Part shown: positions 1-6,481 of the stretch, piece after piece
How the letters are laid out: the number at the start of each line of letters is the position of its first letter
Position numbering within the stretch: position 1 is the first letter of the stretch
Source of the DNA: Chloroflexota bacterium
GTDB lineage: Bacteria > Chloroflexota > Dehalococcoidia > GIF9 > UBA5620
Length of the DNA: 9,390 bases
Reading direction: 5' to 3'
NCBI GenBank assembly: GCA_026389735.1
Contig: JAPLHH010000185.1
Location: forward strand, 1 to 9,390
Program-made: the position numbers and the translations under genes
The notes under the pieces: generated by a model
Seen by the model: only the letters and a program-made list of their open reading frames with translations
The model's database searches: none
What the model was told of the DNA's origin: nothing

Positions 1-521
1 TGGCCGCTACTCCATTGCCTAGACGAACATACTGGAGTCAAAACAATTTGTGGTATGGCTGGAGAGGGGAACAATTGATTAAGCAAGTCAACCGACTGAA
101 CGGTATTCCAGTAGCCCATTCAGCCTCAATTACTGTTGCTATTGAAGTGGATTTATCAGCTGCTAATGACTATCCACCAAACGCTTCTGATCTTATGCCA
201 TTAAGAGACAGCTGGTTTAACACCGCTACTTATCCTGCAGAAACAGAAGTGGTATATGAAGTGGTTGGTGGGTTCGATTTGCTTCCACCTAATTATAAAA
301 CAATACTGGAAGGATTTATTTGTGTATCTCCTGATTATGTATCTAGAATTACTGGAGTAGTAGTAAGGGTTCCGTCATATTCAAATAACCGCAACCCAAA
401 TCCAGTTGTAGGTTGGGATACAGCTATTGCTGAAAAAGCTCCTGACTTAAATGTCCATCAGTTGGTGGAAAATATTATGGACAACAATGAAATTCAAAGT
501 GCCGTTTACAAGTCTACCTAA
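1..521 (+). CDS. Unrecognised phage virion protein, 5'-truncated
   Basis: The reading frame is open from the window edge (first full codon at base 3) to a TAA at 519-521, so this is the last about 172 residues of a longer gene. A TTG at 15 could serve as a start, but the frame stays open upstream and every other start here is ATG preceded by T, so I treat the gene as partial. The visible part has no signal peptide, membrane segment or obvious enzyme motif. It is rich in aromatic residues, Pro and Asn, with alternating polar/hydrophobic stretches suggesting beta structure (for example around SITVAIEVDL and TEVVYEVVGGFDLLP). Its place immediately before head-tail connector-like genes suggests a capsid or connector-region structural protein, but I do not recognise the family. 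Confidence is high that it is coding and low for function. Confidence 0.8.
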   Translation, partial: AATPLPRRTYWSQNNLWYGWRGEQLIKQVNRLNGIPVAHSASITVAIEVDLSAANDYPPNASDLMPLRDSWFNTATYPAETEVVYEVVGGFDLLPPNYKTILEGFICVSPDYVSRITGVVVRVPSYSNNRNPNPVVGWDTAIAEKAPDLNVHQLVENIMDNNEIQSAVYKST

Positions 522-544
522 GTAGGCTATTATCTCCCTTCTAT
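522..544 (+). promoter_or_regulatory. Pyrimidine-rich leader without Shine-Dalgarno
   Basis: The 23 bases between the two genes end in the pyrimidine-rich run TATCTCCCTTCTAT directly before the ATG. There is no GGAG-like sequence within reach of the start. A pyrimidine tract abutting the start could favour ribosomal protein S1-assisted initiation. That role is inferred. Confidence 0.4.
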
Positions 545-904
545 ATGGCTGCTTCTTCTTTAGAACTCGCAATGAAAGCTGATCTCGCTGCATTGTTTAC
601 TTATGATATGCCCCGTACGGCCATAATCATCTCCAATGGCATCACAACCACCTACACGGTTCTTCTGAATGACTTTGCTGAAGACGAAATTGATGAACTG
701 GGTGGAGCTATGGTCAATATGGGTCAAACAATTCACTTCAAAGCTTCTGATTTGCCTTCTGTTGAGCCCGGATCAACACTCTACCTTCAGGATGTCGATC
801 ATAATGGGCCTCCGGGTACATTCATTAACCGGAAAAAGCTAGTCGTTTCCACTACAACGTCTGCTGATAGGAATGAATTGATTGTTCTCGTAAAGGGAGC
901 TTAA
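545..904 (+). CDS. Probable head-tail joining protein (gpFII-like)
   Basis: This 119-aa protein starts with an Ala-rich helix-like segment (residues 1-20) and continues as beta-rich sequence. Residues about 63-90 contain a pattern I associate with small head-tail joining proteins of the lambda gpFII/SPP1 gp15-17 neighbourhood: a strand with FKASDLPSVEPGSTLYLQ, a Gly/Pro turn, then strands ending in ELIVLVKG. Such proteins sit on the portal/adaptor and form the docking surface for the tail. Size and position, ahead of a terminator-sized gene and a tube-sized gene, support the role. The start ATG at 545 is preceded by T and lacks a Shine-Dalgarno. The next gene begins after only 5 bases, suggesting cotranscription. 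The alternative is another small connector or head-completion protein. The assignment rests on pattern and synteny, not on a search. Confidence 0.55.
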   Translation: MAASSLELAMKADLAALFTYDMPRTAIIISNGITTTYTVLLNDFAEDEIDELGGAMVNMGQTIHFKASDLPSVEPGSTLYLQDVDHNGPPGTFINRKKLVVSTTTSADRNELIVLVKGA

Positions 905-909
905 ATCTT

Positions 910-1350
910 ATGAATACCAACTCAATTATTGTGGCTTGTGAGAACGCTATCTTATCCATCCTTTCACCATACCTAGAAGGATCAATTTTAGAAGGAAAGT
1001 TGCTGATCAGTGATGAGTCGCTGATAAAAGACCCTATGCCGTGGGCAGTTATTCACGCCACCACAACGGAAGAGGTCATCACCCCTAACTCGGGCATCTA
1101 TAAGGTGACTGTAAATTTGACCTTTAAGTCTCACGTAAAAGAGACATCTACTGAGCAGCGCACTGACGCCATTGAAAGGATTATAAACTTCATCACGGTG
1201 ACTCCGGCCAGTCTGCTATCGTCAGTACTCAATTTTTACTGTCACGGCTTTGTAGAAAGCGGGGGTTCGATGATAGTTGATGGTGAAAATAAAGCGTACG
1301 TGTATGGCACCACTCTAGAGGTGTACTGTATGCCTAGAGATAACACTTAG
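910..1350 (+). CDS. Probable tail terminator / tail completion protein
   Basis: This 146-aa protein has an N-terminal helix-like part (residues 1-35, IIVACENAILSILSPYLEG), then alternating strands including IYKVTVNLTFKSHV, a helix with ERIINFI (about residues 89-95), and a final strand YVYGTTLEVYCMP. Small alpha/beta proteins of about 130-160 aa located just before the tail tube gene are usually tail terminators (lambda gpU type), which cap the head-proximal end of the finished tube. That synteny is the main evidence; I see no diagnostic motif. A GGGAG at 895-899 lies 10 bases before the ATG and is the only start here with anything like a Shine-Dalgarno, but those bases also encode the end of the previous protein. 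The gene ends with TAG. The alternative is a minor tail or head-completion protein. Confidence 0.5.
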   Translation: MNTNSIIVACENAILSILSPYLEGSILEGKLLISDESLIKDPMPWAVIHATTTEEVITPNSGIYKVTVNLTFKSHVKETSTEQRTDAIERIINFITVTPASLLSSVLNFYCHGFVESGGSMIVDGENKAYVYGTTLEVYCMPRDNT

Positions 1351-1422
1351 AGACTGGCGCTTGACGGGATTAAGTAGAGGTGTTAAGGTGGAGTTGAATC
1401 TTAAATCTAATCTTATAATTTT
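1351..1422 (+). promoter_or_regulatory. Longest intergenic gap, leader of tail tube gene
   Basis: These 72 bases are the only spacer over 40 bases in the window and precede the gene expected to be most highly expressed. The first two thirds are purine-rich (TAGAGGTGTTAAGGTGGAG at 1375-1393), and the last part is AT-rich. TATAAT occurs at 1414-1419, but only 3 bases before the ATG and 14 bases after TTGAAT (1394-1399), which is poor spacing for a sigma70 promoter. GGTGGAG lies about 29 bases before the start, too far for a normal Shine-Dalgarno. A weak inverted repeat (GATTAAG 1368-1374, CTTAAATC 1400-1407) is present. A regulatory function is possible but not shown. Confidence 0.3.
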
Positions 1423-1794
1423 ATGGCTGTATCAACTAAAGGAACTGTCGGCTGCGTTTGGGGATTGACTGCTGATGCAGGAATTCTCGTACAAACTGTT
1501 GGGTCTAAAGTATCCATCGAAAAGAATGAAGTGCGAAATCACGAAGGTGAATTTGTCGCCATTGCATTCTACAACCCTACTAAAACTTACTCTATCAGTG
1601 GAGTAATGACCGGTGGGGCTGGGGGTATCGCCACTGCTACTGTTGCTAATGTGGTTGCTTCTAACAACACCAACGCTCTTGGCGGCGTTACTACTGGCCT
1701 CATCTTGGTTGATGATGTTGATATTTCTAAGGGCAACACTGAGTGGAACAAAATCACGGTCAACGCTACTCAGCGTCCTTTGATTACCGCTTAA
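1423..1794 (+). CDS. Probable major tail tube protein
   Basis: This 123-aa protein has a short N-terminal arm (MAVSTKGTVGCVWGL) and then a beta-rich body. Residues about 27-60 read as two strands joined by an acidic turn (SKVSIEKNEVRNHEGEFVA, then FYNPTKTYSISG). This 'modified strand, E/DG-E, then P-K-x-x-x-x-I-S-G' layout is typical of tail tube subunits, which form stacked hexameric rings around the tape measure. A Gly/Ala-rich central loop (residues 64-90) and C-terminal strands follow. The size is short for tube proteins and there is no extra Ig-like C-terminal domain. Its place between the terminator-like gene and the chaperone/tape-measure genes fits the usual tail order. The call is by fold pattern and order; a sheath or other tail protein is less likely. 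Confidence 0.6.
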   Translation: MAVSTKGTVGCVWGLTADAGILVQTVGSKVSIEKNEVRNHEGEFVAIAFYNPTKTYSISGVMTGGAGGIATATVANVVASNNTNALGGVTTGLILVDDVDISKGNTEWNKITVNATQRPLITA

Positions 1795-1824
1795 TCTTCT
1801 CCTACACAATGACATATATACTCT

Positions 1825-2268
1825 ATGGACAATAACGCCCAGCTCGAAGCTACTGGCCGCCAATCTGCATATCGAACTAACGATATCAAGCTGGCGGCTA
1901 TCCTCATTTCTCTTGGAATTCCCATCAGAAAATTTGACCCTGTAACCTGCATTCTCACTACTGAAAATGGACAGGATAAGAAGACCTACAGCTTTTGGTT
2001 TCTTGTCAATGCTGATACGCCTGATGCAAAAAAGCTGAGTGAAGGAGTTGCTGCTTATGAAAGAGCCCGAGACTGGACTGACTTCAGTTTAGACCCTGAA
2101 AATCCGGTCTACTGGATGAAGGGAGTGCTGGAGAATCGGGAGGTATTGCTCAACTGGATTCGCAAAGACGTTCCTCCTATGCGAATCATAACTCACGGTA
2201 ACAAGACCGTTATGATCGGTGAAAAGGTCAGCAGACGTACTCGCGAATACTTTAAATCTTTACTATAA
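1825..2268 (+). CDS. Small phage protein of unknown function
   Basis: This 147-aa protein lies between the tube and chaperone genes. The N-terminal part (residues 20-40) has the pattern DIKLAAILISLGIPIRKFDP, followed by strands with a YSFWFLV core (about residues 55-61) and helices. The 'AxxLxxxGxxI ... FxF' layout recalls small phage proteins of the DUF5659 type that I have seen described near tail genes, but I cannot confirm membership. The C-terminal part contains MKGVLENREVLLNWIRKD and a basic tail (KVSRRTREYFKSLL). There is no signal peptide or membrane segment. Its place in the tail cluster argues for a tail morphogenesis accessory role; that is inference. The start is preceded by TATATACTCT with no Shine-Dalgarno. 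Confidence 0.7.
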   Translation: MDNNAQLEATGRQSAYRTNDIKLAAILISLGIPIRKFDPVTCILTTENGQDKKTYSFWFLVNADTPDAKKLSEGVAAYERARDWTDFSLDPENPVYWMKGVLENREVLLNWIRKDVPPMRIITHGNKTVMIGEKVSRRTREYFKSLL

Positions 2269-2277
2269 CAAATATCT

Positions 2278-2706
2278 ATGACTACCAACGAAACTACAGA
2301 AGAACCATCAATCCACACTCCTCTTTCGGATGAAGATTTTCTTACTCCTCCGCCTACTTTTAAGGGAGTGGTAATTCCTGCACTATCCTACGGGCGGCGA
2401 GCCTGTATCTTGTCAGTAGTAGATTTACTTAATCCTCAATTCTTTGACATTGCCGGATTTATTTACGGGACGATTTGCCCTGAAATGGAAATCATCAGCG
2501 CAAAGCGGGATGTTGCTAAATGGGATAAGGCCGTCTACAAGTGGATTAACAAAGTGAAGTTTACAGTAGAGGACTCAACGGAGGCACTGGCTGTCATTAC
2601 TGCACTGCTTGACTTGAGTGAAAAAAATAAGACTGTGCCAATTCCTAAATCTAAAGATTTGGATTATGAATTAGAAAGGGAACTTGAAGCAGACCCAAAC
2701 GAATAA
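2278..2706 (+). CDS. Tail assembly chaperone, short form (gpG-like)
   Basis: This 142-aa protein ends at TAA 2704-2706. It has an acidic, Pro-rich N-terminal arm (residues 1-30), a conserved-looking middle (residues 35-100, with the strand/helix pair VIPALSYGRRACILSVVDLL) and an acidic, charged C-terminal helix (KDLDYELERELEADPNE). Length, acidic character and its position two genes before the tape measure match lambda gpG-type chaperones, which bind the tape measure protein and recruit tube subunits. The decisive evidence is the frameshift site just before its stop and the coding extension beyond it, listed separately. Most ribosomes are expected to end here, giving an excess of the short form over the fusion. 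A Shine-Dalgarno is absent (ACAAATATCT before the ATG). Confidence 0.75.
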   Translation: MTTNETTEEPSIHTPLSDEDFLTPPPTFKGVVIPALSYGRRACILSVVDLLNPQFFDIAGFIYGTICPEMEIISAKRDVAKWDKAVYKWINKVKFTVEDSTEALAVITALLDLSEKNKTVPIPKSKDLDYELERELEADPNE

Positions 2707-2906
2707 CGCCGTCACCCTGCGCGGCTTACGTAGCGTCCCTAGCAAGGCATTTCAGATGGGACGAACACTATATTCTATGGGAACTGCCCCTTCATCGCGG
2801 CTGGGCCTATCTACACGCTCTTATGCGTATGCAGGGAACCCCGACAATGGATGCAGCGGAGTTTATGAACGAGCAACAAGAGTTCTCTGCTAATTTATTG
2901 GAATAG
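2278..2906 (+). CDS. Tail assembly chaperone, -1 frameshift fusion (gpGT-like)
   Basis: Translation through residue 141 (Asn, codon 2698-2700), then a -1 slip so that base 2700 is read twice, gives a 209-aa fusion ending at TAG 2904-2906. The joined segment 2700-2903 adds 68 residues and has no start codon of its own upstream of its conserved part. It contains HFRWDEHYILWELPLHRGWA followed by YLHALMRMQG (about residues 158-187). This layout, aromatic-rich with W-E-L-P-L then R-x-W-x-Y-x-H-A, is what I know from C-terminal T domains of tail assembly chaperones. The frame is open only from 2688 (stop TGA at 2685-2687), so the slip must occur between 2688 and 2704, which is exactly where the CCCAAAC heptamer lies. 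The next gene begins 4 bases after the TAG, so without the fusion an unexplained gap of over 200 bases would remain. The protein's role is to hold the tape measure and bring tube subunits to it; the T part is known in lambda to contact the tube protein. Confidence 0.85.
2694..2700 (+). other. Programmed -1 frameshift slippery site CCCAAAC
   Basis: The heptamer C CCA AAC is in the correct phase for X XXY YYZ in the chaperone frame: codons CCA (Pro) and AAC (Asn) re-pair as CCC and AAA after moving back one base. It lies one codon before the zero-frame stop. All three elements (heptamer type, phase, position at the G/T junction) agree with programmed frameshifting in tailed phages. Confidence 0.85.
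2706..2736 (+). other. Candidate frameshift-stimulating hairpin
   Basis: Bases 2706-2712 (ACGCCGT) pair with 2728-2730 (ACG) and 2733-2736 (GCGT), giving 7 Watson-Crick pairs with a 2-base bulge (TA, 2731-2732) and a 15-base loop. The stem begins 5 bases after the slippery heptamer, within the range usual for -1 stimulators. An alternative 6-bp stem, CGTCCC 2734-2739 with GGGACG 2758-2763, shares bases 2734-2736 and would compete. Pairing was found by eye, with no energy calculated. Confidence 0.5.
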
Positions 2907-2910
2907 ATTT

Positions 2911-3384
2911 ATGCCATCAATTACCTTAGCTGTAGACTCGATGTTGAACGACCTCGACAAGTTAAACTCCGCAATGAATGCGGAGGCTGCTAAGGCTGTA
3001 AAGTACTATGGTAAATACTTCTTTTTGAACACCCGGAAGGAGGCTAAGAAATTTGCTCCTACCGCTGATATAATCACTGCAAAGTTCAACACGCTAAAGG
3101 GCTTTACTTATGGCAGGAATAAGAAGGGTAAATTAAGGATGGGTGGCAGAGAAGCTGAGTTGAAGAGGCGCATCAGTCGCATTGGGGTATTGTCTAAGGG
3201 CTGGAGGTTCTGGAAGTACATCAAGACCTCTTCTTCTATCAGCTACTGGATTCAAGATTCTGTGACATATGCTGATAAGCAAGAGGTTCTTCATCAACCA
3301 GCTTCAATAGCCGCTGCAAAGCTACAGTCTCGGTTTGAGGTAGCTATGCAGAAGACGATGGATAAGACACTTGCCTCATTTTAG
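2911..3384 (+). CDS. Small basic tail-cluster protein, possible tail completion protein
   Basis: This 157-aa protein has about 29 Lys/Arg against 13 Asp/Glu. Residues 10-60 look helical (AMNAEAAKAVKYYGKYFFLN then TRKEAKKFAP), a Lys/Arg/Gly-rich loop follows (residues 66-80), then a helix with ELKRRISRIGVLSKGW, strands (SISYWIQDSVTYADK), and a C-terminal amphipathic helix. The overall order (N-terminal helix with ARKxAKxxxP-like motif, flexible basic loop, C-terminal helix) loosely recalls HK97 gp10-type and other minor tail proteins, but the usual place of those genes is before the tube, not between chaperone and tape measure. The start ATG at 2911 follows the fusion stop by 4 bases with no Shine-Dalgarno, suggesting translational coupling to ribosomes that complete the frameshift product. 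Function unknown; a tail role is inferred from position. Confidence 0.65.
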   Translation: MPSITLAVDSMLNDLDKLNSAMNAEAAKAVKYYGKYFFLNTRKEAKKFAPTADIITAKFNTLKGFTYGRNKKGKLRMGGREAELKRRISRIGVLSKGWRFWKYIKTSSSISYWIQDSVTYADKQEVLHQPASIAAAKLQSRFEVAMQKTMDKTLASF

Positions 3385-3414
3385 TATTGCCCCTATACTC
3401 TCTCTACCTAAATT
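3385..3414 (+). promoter_or_regulatory. Pyrimidine-rich leader of tape measure gene
   Basis: The 30-base spacer reads TATTGCCCCTATACTCTCTC then TACCTAAATT. It is strongly pyrimidine-rich, lacks any GGAG/AAGG element, and ends with T before the ATG. It could act as an S1-type or otherwise Shine-Dalgarno-independent leader (inference). Confidence 0.35.
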
Positions 3415-5109
3415 ATGCCAGCTAAAGCATCAGGAGTCTTAACGCTAGATACAGCCCCCTTTATTCAGTCACTGGAGGCTGCTAAAATCGCTTTGAAGGG
3501 CTTTGCCGTAGCAGTAGGGGCAATTGCACTAACTGCTGTTGCTGGCTTTGCTGTACTAGGAGTTGGGTTGTACAAAATTATCAGTTCCTTTAAAGATGGG
3601 TTGGTTGCGGCATTTCAGTTTGGTAAGGAGATGAATTCCGCAGCTAGGCAGATTCAGGGGGTTGGGGTTGGCAACTTTTTCTTGATTCAGAAAGCTCTTG
3701 AGAAGAGCGGGATGAGCGCAGAAGAGGCTAGATCCTCAATGAAGCAAATGAGTGAGACGGGGATGAGCTGGGATAAGTTGTGGAAGACCCCAAAGGACGC
3801 CGCAACCGCAATAGCTGCTGCAAAGGAAGATTTTGGTCCTATGGCCACTGCTTTAGACAAAGGAGCAAAAGCAGTAAGTGCCCTTAAAAATATCATTGAT
3901 AGCCTTAGTCTGAAATTCGCCACATTCTTTCAGGCATTTCTAGCTGGAATTGTTGAGCCGCTAAAGGTAATGCTGAAGGCAATTGAAGGTGCTATTGATT
4001 TATCTAAGTTAGGCACAAAATTAGGAGATAAGCTTGGGATGGTAATGACCCAATGGATAGGAGGAATTGCTGATGGCAATATTGGAGCGGTGCTGGGAGC
4101 TCAGCTTAAATTAGCGTGGATTGATTTGACAAAAGAGCTCGATAAGTTTTTTAAAGAAGCTGGTACTTCGACTGGCGAAATGAAGGGCAAGCTTGGTCAA
4201 GTTTTTTCAGATGCAGGAGCATTAATAGGACTGCTGCTGATGGGCGCATTTACTCAGGGATCTAGGTTAATTGGAGACACGCTTGCAAATTCTTGGCGGT
4301 TATTTGCGAAAGTAATGAACGAAGCTGCTCCAAAAATCTTTGGGAAAAGTGGAGAATACAATAAATCAATCAATGATGTTGAAACAGCCGAAAGATCACG
4401 CAAAGCTCAGGAAGCGGTGGTAAGGTTCAACATATCTCGAGCGGGTTCAAGTGAAGCCTATGTTAACGGCGAAGACTATGCTCGAGACGCAAAGAGGACG
4501 GCGGAACTTGATGCAGATGTAAAGCTAAAAAAAGGAGTTCGCAATATCTATGCCGGAGAGCAAGACAAGAACACTCCATCTCAGCAAAAGGCTGCAGAAG
4601 CATTTATAGCAGGGAAACCTAAGGATGGCGTAGATGAAAAAGCCTCTGCCCGAGCCAAAGCGGACGAAGTATACAATGAGGCTTTAAAAAAGGCTTCTGC
4701 AAAATTAATAGCGTCAGGAGAAGCAGTAGGCGGGGTTGTAGGAAAAGTAGCAGCGCAAGTTGGCGGATTTGCTAAATCATTAGCTGGTACAGAAGCAGCC
4801 GCTAGAAAGACTTTAGCTGATGCTGAAGTCTCAGGGATTATAGCAGGGGAACTGTACAAAAAGGAAAATCCAGAACCCGAGGCTCCTCCACTTGGTCAAG
4901 TTAAACCAATGGAAATCATTGCAGGATCATTGGCTAAAATAGGAGGCAGTGGTGGTGTTTTTCAATTGGGGCAAGATATTGTTACGCAGAATGCTACTCA
5001 AACCAAAGTCAACACGGCAAACACTGTTGGACTCCTTAAGCAAAATAATGTTTACCTAAAGCAAATTGCTGGAAAAACTAGTAGTGCTGCTGGAGTTGTT
5101 GGCCCTTAA
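3415..5109 (+). CDS. Tail tape measure protein
   Basis: At 564 aa this is the longest gene here, directly downstream of the frameshifted chaperone region as in other tailed phages. The N-terminus (residues 8-28, VLTLDTAPFIQSLEAAK) matches the start commonly seen in tape measures, followed by a long Ala/Val/Gly hydrophobic stretch (residues 27-57). Further hydrophobic helices lie near 165-187 and 262-282. Residues about 320-480 are charged, Ala/Lys/Glu-rich and probably helical. The C-terminal part (about 497-552) has EIIAGSLAKIGGSGGVFQLG followed by a Gln/Asn/Thr-rich helix ending LKQNNVYLKQIAG, a C-terminal layout I know from tape measures. It sets tail length and may help pass DNA through the membrane. 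At about 1.5 angstrom per residue the tail would be roughly 85 nm. I see no lysozyme or peptidase domain. The gap to the next gene is 13 bases. Confidence 0.88.
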   Translation: MPAKASGVLTLDTAPFIQSLEAAKIALKGFAVAVGAIALTAVAGFAVLGVGLYKIISSFKDGLVAAFQFGKEMNSAARQIQGVGVGNFFLIQKALEKSGMSAEEARSSMKQMSETGMSWDKLWKTPKDAATAIAAAKEDFGPMATALDKGAKAVSALKNIIDSLSLKFATFFQAFLAGIVEPLKVMLKAIEGAIDLSKLGTKLGDKLGMVMTQWIGGIADGNIGAVLGAQLKLAWIDLTKELDKFFKEAGTSTGEMKGKLGQVFSDAGALIGLLLMGAFTQGSRLIGDTLANSWRLFAKVMNEAAPKIFGKSGEYNKSINDVETAERSRKAQEAVVRFNISRAGSSEAYVNGEDYARDAKRTAELDADVKLKKGVRNIYAGEQDKNTPSQQKAAEAFIAGKPKDGVDEKASARAKADEVYNEALKKASAKLIASGEAVGGVVGKVAAQVGGFAKSLAGTEAAARKTLADAEVSGIIAGELYKKENPEPEAPPLGQVKPMEIIAGSLAKIGGSGGVFQLGQDIVTQNATQTKVNTANTVGLLKQNNVYLKQIAGKTSSAAGVVGP

Positions 5110-5122
5110 ATCTTTATAAATT

Positions 5123-6046
5123 ATGAGTGGAGTAAAAAAATACGGAGTCAGTTTAACAACAAAGCCTCAGACAGCAACTGGATATGAAGTATCAGTAGGT
5201 CCAGACGGGGCGTGTTCTGCTACTGTCACATATGCAGCCAATGCAAGTAACTTCAAATTGACTCAATTGCCAGTTATTGGATCAGAGCATCCGGACTTTA
5301 AACAATTAAAGTTATGGGACACTAAAGCGACTAGGGAAGCTGGAAACATAATGAGGGTTATCTCTACATATAAAGGAGTAGGAGTGCCAGACCCTACAAT
5401 TTTGGCTGTATATGAGTTCAACTTAACGTCTACTCAAGACCCAATACTCACCCATCCCAAGTTTGCAGGAGTGCCAGATGTTGCTGCTGGTCAACAATAC
5501 CCTTTGCCAAAGATCAATCAGGCGGAAGTTAAAAGAATAAATACAGAAATATCTAATGGAGAGATATACACAAAAGAGAATGTCTATACTCCGGCGAATA
5601 ATTTTAATGGTTCCGCGCCTTCTGTAGGAACAAAAGGAATTGCTCGTAGATCTACTCAAATTGGACGACTATATTATCTGCTAAAGACAATGGGTATTGA
5701 GAGTTATCTGAACCCAACAGGCTCTTTAAAGAAAAGTTTTGTAGCAAATAACATCATAAATCAGATGTATATAGGGCTGGGATACATCGTTAACGCCAAT
5801 AATATTCCTAAGGTTGGGCAAATCTATGAGGTTTGCAAAGCCAACAAAAGATCGCTTCTCTACACTGGATTATCGTGGAAAATACAGGGCGCTTGTATTA
5901 CGGTTACTCAAGACTATCAAATGAGCGGGTACGGTGGATGGAATTACATTTTGTATACATCACCAAACGGAACCGATCCTACTGCACTAACTGCAGGAGA
6001 TCAGGCTCAAGCAGGAGCTGATTCTACTGAACCTGTCCCTACCTAA
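5123..6046 (+). CDS. Tail-tip/baseplate-region structural protein of unknown family
   Basis: This 307-aa protein is the first after the tape measure. Residues 5-50 are beta-rich (YEVSVGPDGACSATVTYAAN). Residues about 92-116 contain AVYEFNLTSTQDPILTHPKF, a strand followed by 'xxPIxxHPxF', a motif I have the impression of seeing in proteins next to tape measures in environmental phages, though I cannot name a family. Residues 127-140 (PLPKINQAEVKRIN) and a Y-rich turn region follow; the C-terminal domain has strands and MSGYGGWNYILYTS (about 267-280), then an acidic Ala/Thr/Pro tail. In classical siphophages this position holds the distal tail (Dit) protein, but I see no Dit signature. There is no signal peptide. 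A tail role is well supported by context; the exact role is unknown. Confidence 0.7.
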   Translation: MSGVKKYGVSLTTKPQTATGYEVSVGPDGACSATVTYAANASNFKLTQLPVIGSEHPDFKQLKLWDTKATREAGNIMRVISTYKGVGVPDPTILAVYEFNLTSTQDPILTHPKFAGVPDVAAGQQYPLPKINQAEVKRINTEISNGEIYTKENVYTPANNFNGSAPSVGTKGIARRSTQIGRLYYLLKTMGIESYLNPTGSLKKSFVANNIINQMYIGLGYIVNANNIPKVGQIYEVCKANKRSLLYTGLSWKIQGACITVTQDYQMSGYGGWNYILYTSPNGTDPTALTAGDQAQAGADSTEPVPT

Positions 6047-6067
6047 TCCACTCTATCCTATTATTTT

Positions 6068-6472
6068 ATGAGCCAAGAACTATCATTTTCAGCAAACTTT
6101 TCCTTTTCTAAAGACAACCTGTCTTTAACTAACAACTCTAATTATGTCGATACAGTAACGGGAACTAATTTTATTAATTCTACTCAGTCTGTTACTTCAG
6201 CAGGAACTACTATGGCCTTTGGTGCAAATATGGGAGTGGCCAGTGTTGGTATAGTAGTAATCCAAAATGCTGACCCTAATCATTACGTGGATATTGACTT
6301 CAACAACGATCTAACTTTTCCGATTAGATTGAATCCAGCATTTACTGATGGTGGTGGGTTAGGCGGATTCTTTATTGCTTATCTTGGAACGTCTGTGACT
6401 GTAATTAAAGCAAAAGCATCTACGGCGGCCACCGCAAGCTGTAACGTCATTGTGAGTGCTGTTGAACACTAA
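6068..6472 (+). CDS. Small beta-rich virion protein, unknown
   Basis: This 134-aa protein is almost wholly predicted beta by eye: Ser/Thr/Asn-rich strands at residues 5-45 (ELSFSANFSFSKDNLSL), then a core MGVASVGIVVIQNADPNHYV (about residues 55-74), with VDIDFNNDLTFPIRLNPAF and a Gly-rich turn (DGGGLGGFF) before two final strands (VTVIKAKASTAATASCNVIV). The core '(G)xxxIxNxDxxxYVxIxF ... FPxRLxP ... xxVxAxAS' is a jelly-roll-like layout seen in small structural proteins near tail tip genes, possibly a fibre-attachment or decoration protein. This is pattern recognition, not a family assignment. It lies between two larger structural genes with gaps of 21 and 9 bases. Confidence 0.65.
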   Translation: MSQELSFSANFSFSKDNLSLTNNSNYVDTVTGTNFINSTQSVTSAGTTMAFGANMGVASVGIVVIQNADPNHYVDIDFNNDLTFPIRLNPAFTDGGGLGGFFIAYLGTSVTVIKAKASTAATASCNVIVSAVEH

Positions 6473-6481
6473 AATAGACCT

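Noticed and set aside
895..899. GGGAG as a true Shine-Dalgarno for the gene at 910
   Set aside because: It is 10 bases from the ATG, is fixed by coding for Lys-Gly-Ala at the end of the previous protein, and no other start has one. It may be chance, so it was not listed as a site.
1394..1419. Possible sigma70 promoter TTGAAT ... TATAAT before the tube gene
   Set aside because: The spacing is 14 bases and the -10 would end 3 bases before the ATG, so the transcript would begin inside the gene.
1432..1863. A 143-codon minus-strand ORF opposite the tail tube gene
   Set aside because: It lies fully across well-supported + strand genes in a unidirectional operon, and its product shows no domain pattern. 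Long antisense frames arise by chance opposite genes avoiding certain codons.
2684..2893. A 69-codon + strand ORF over the end of the chaperone gene (frame +1 relative to it)
   Set aside because: Its product is low-complexity Ser/Arg/Gly-rich with no recognisable pattern, while the -1 frame over the same DNA gives a convincing chaperone T domain and has the slippery site. It is an out-of-frame shadow.
3484..3585. Long hydrophobic segment (residues about 27-57) suggesting a membrane transporter or holin
   Set aside because: Tape measure proteins normally carry such hydrophobic segments; the length, C-terminal pattern and position after the chaperone fit a tape measure.
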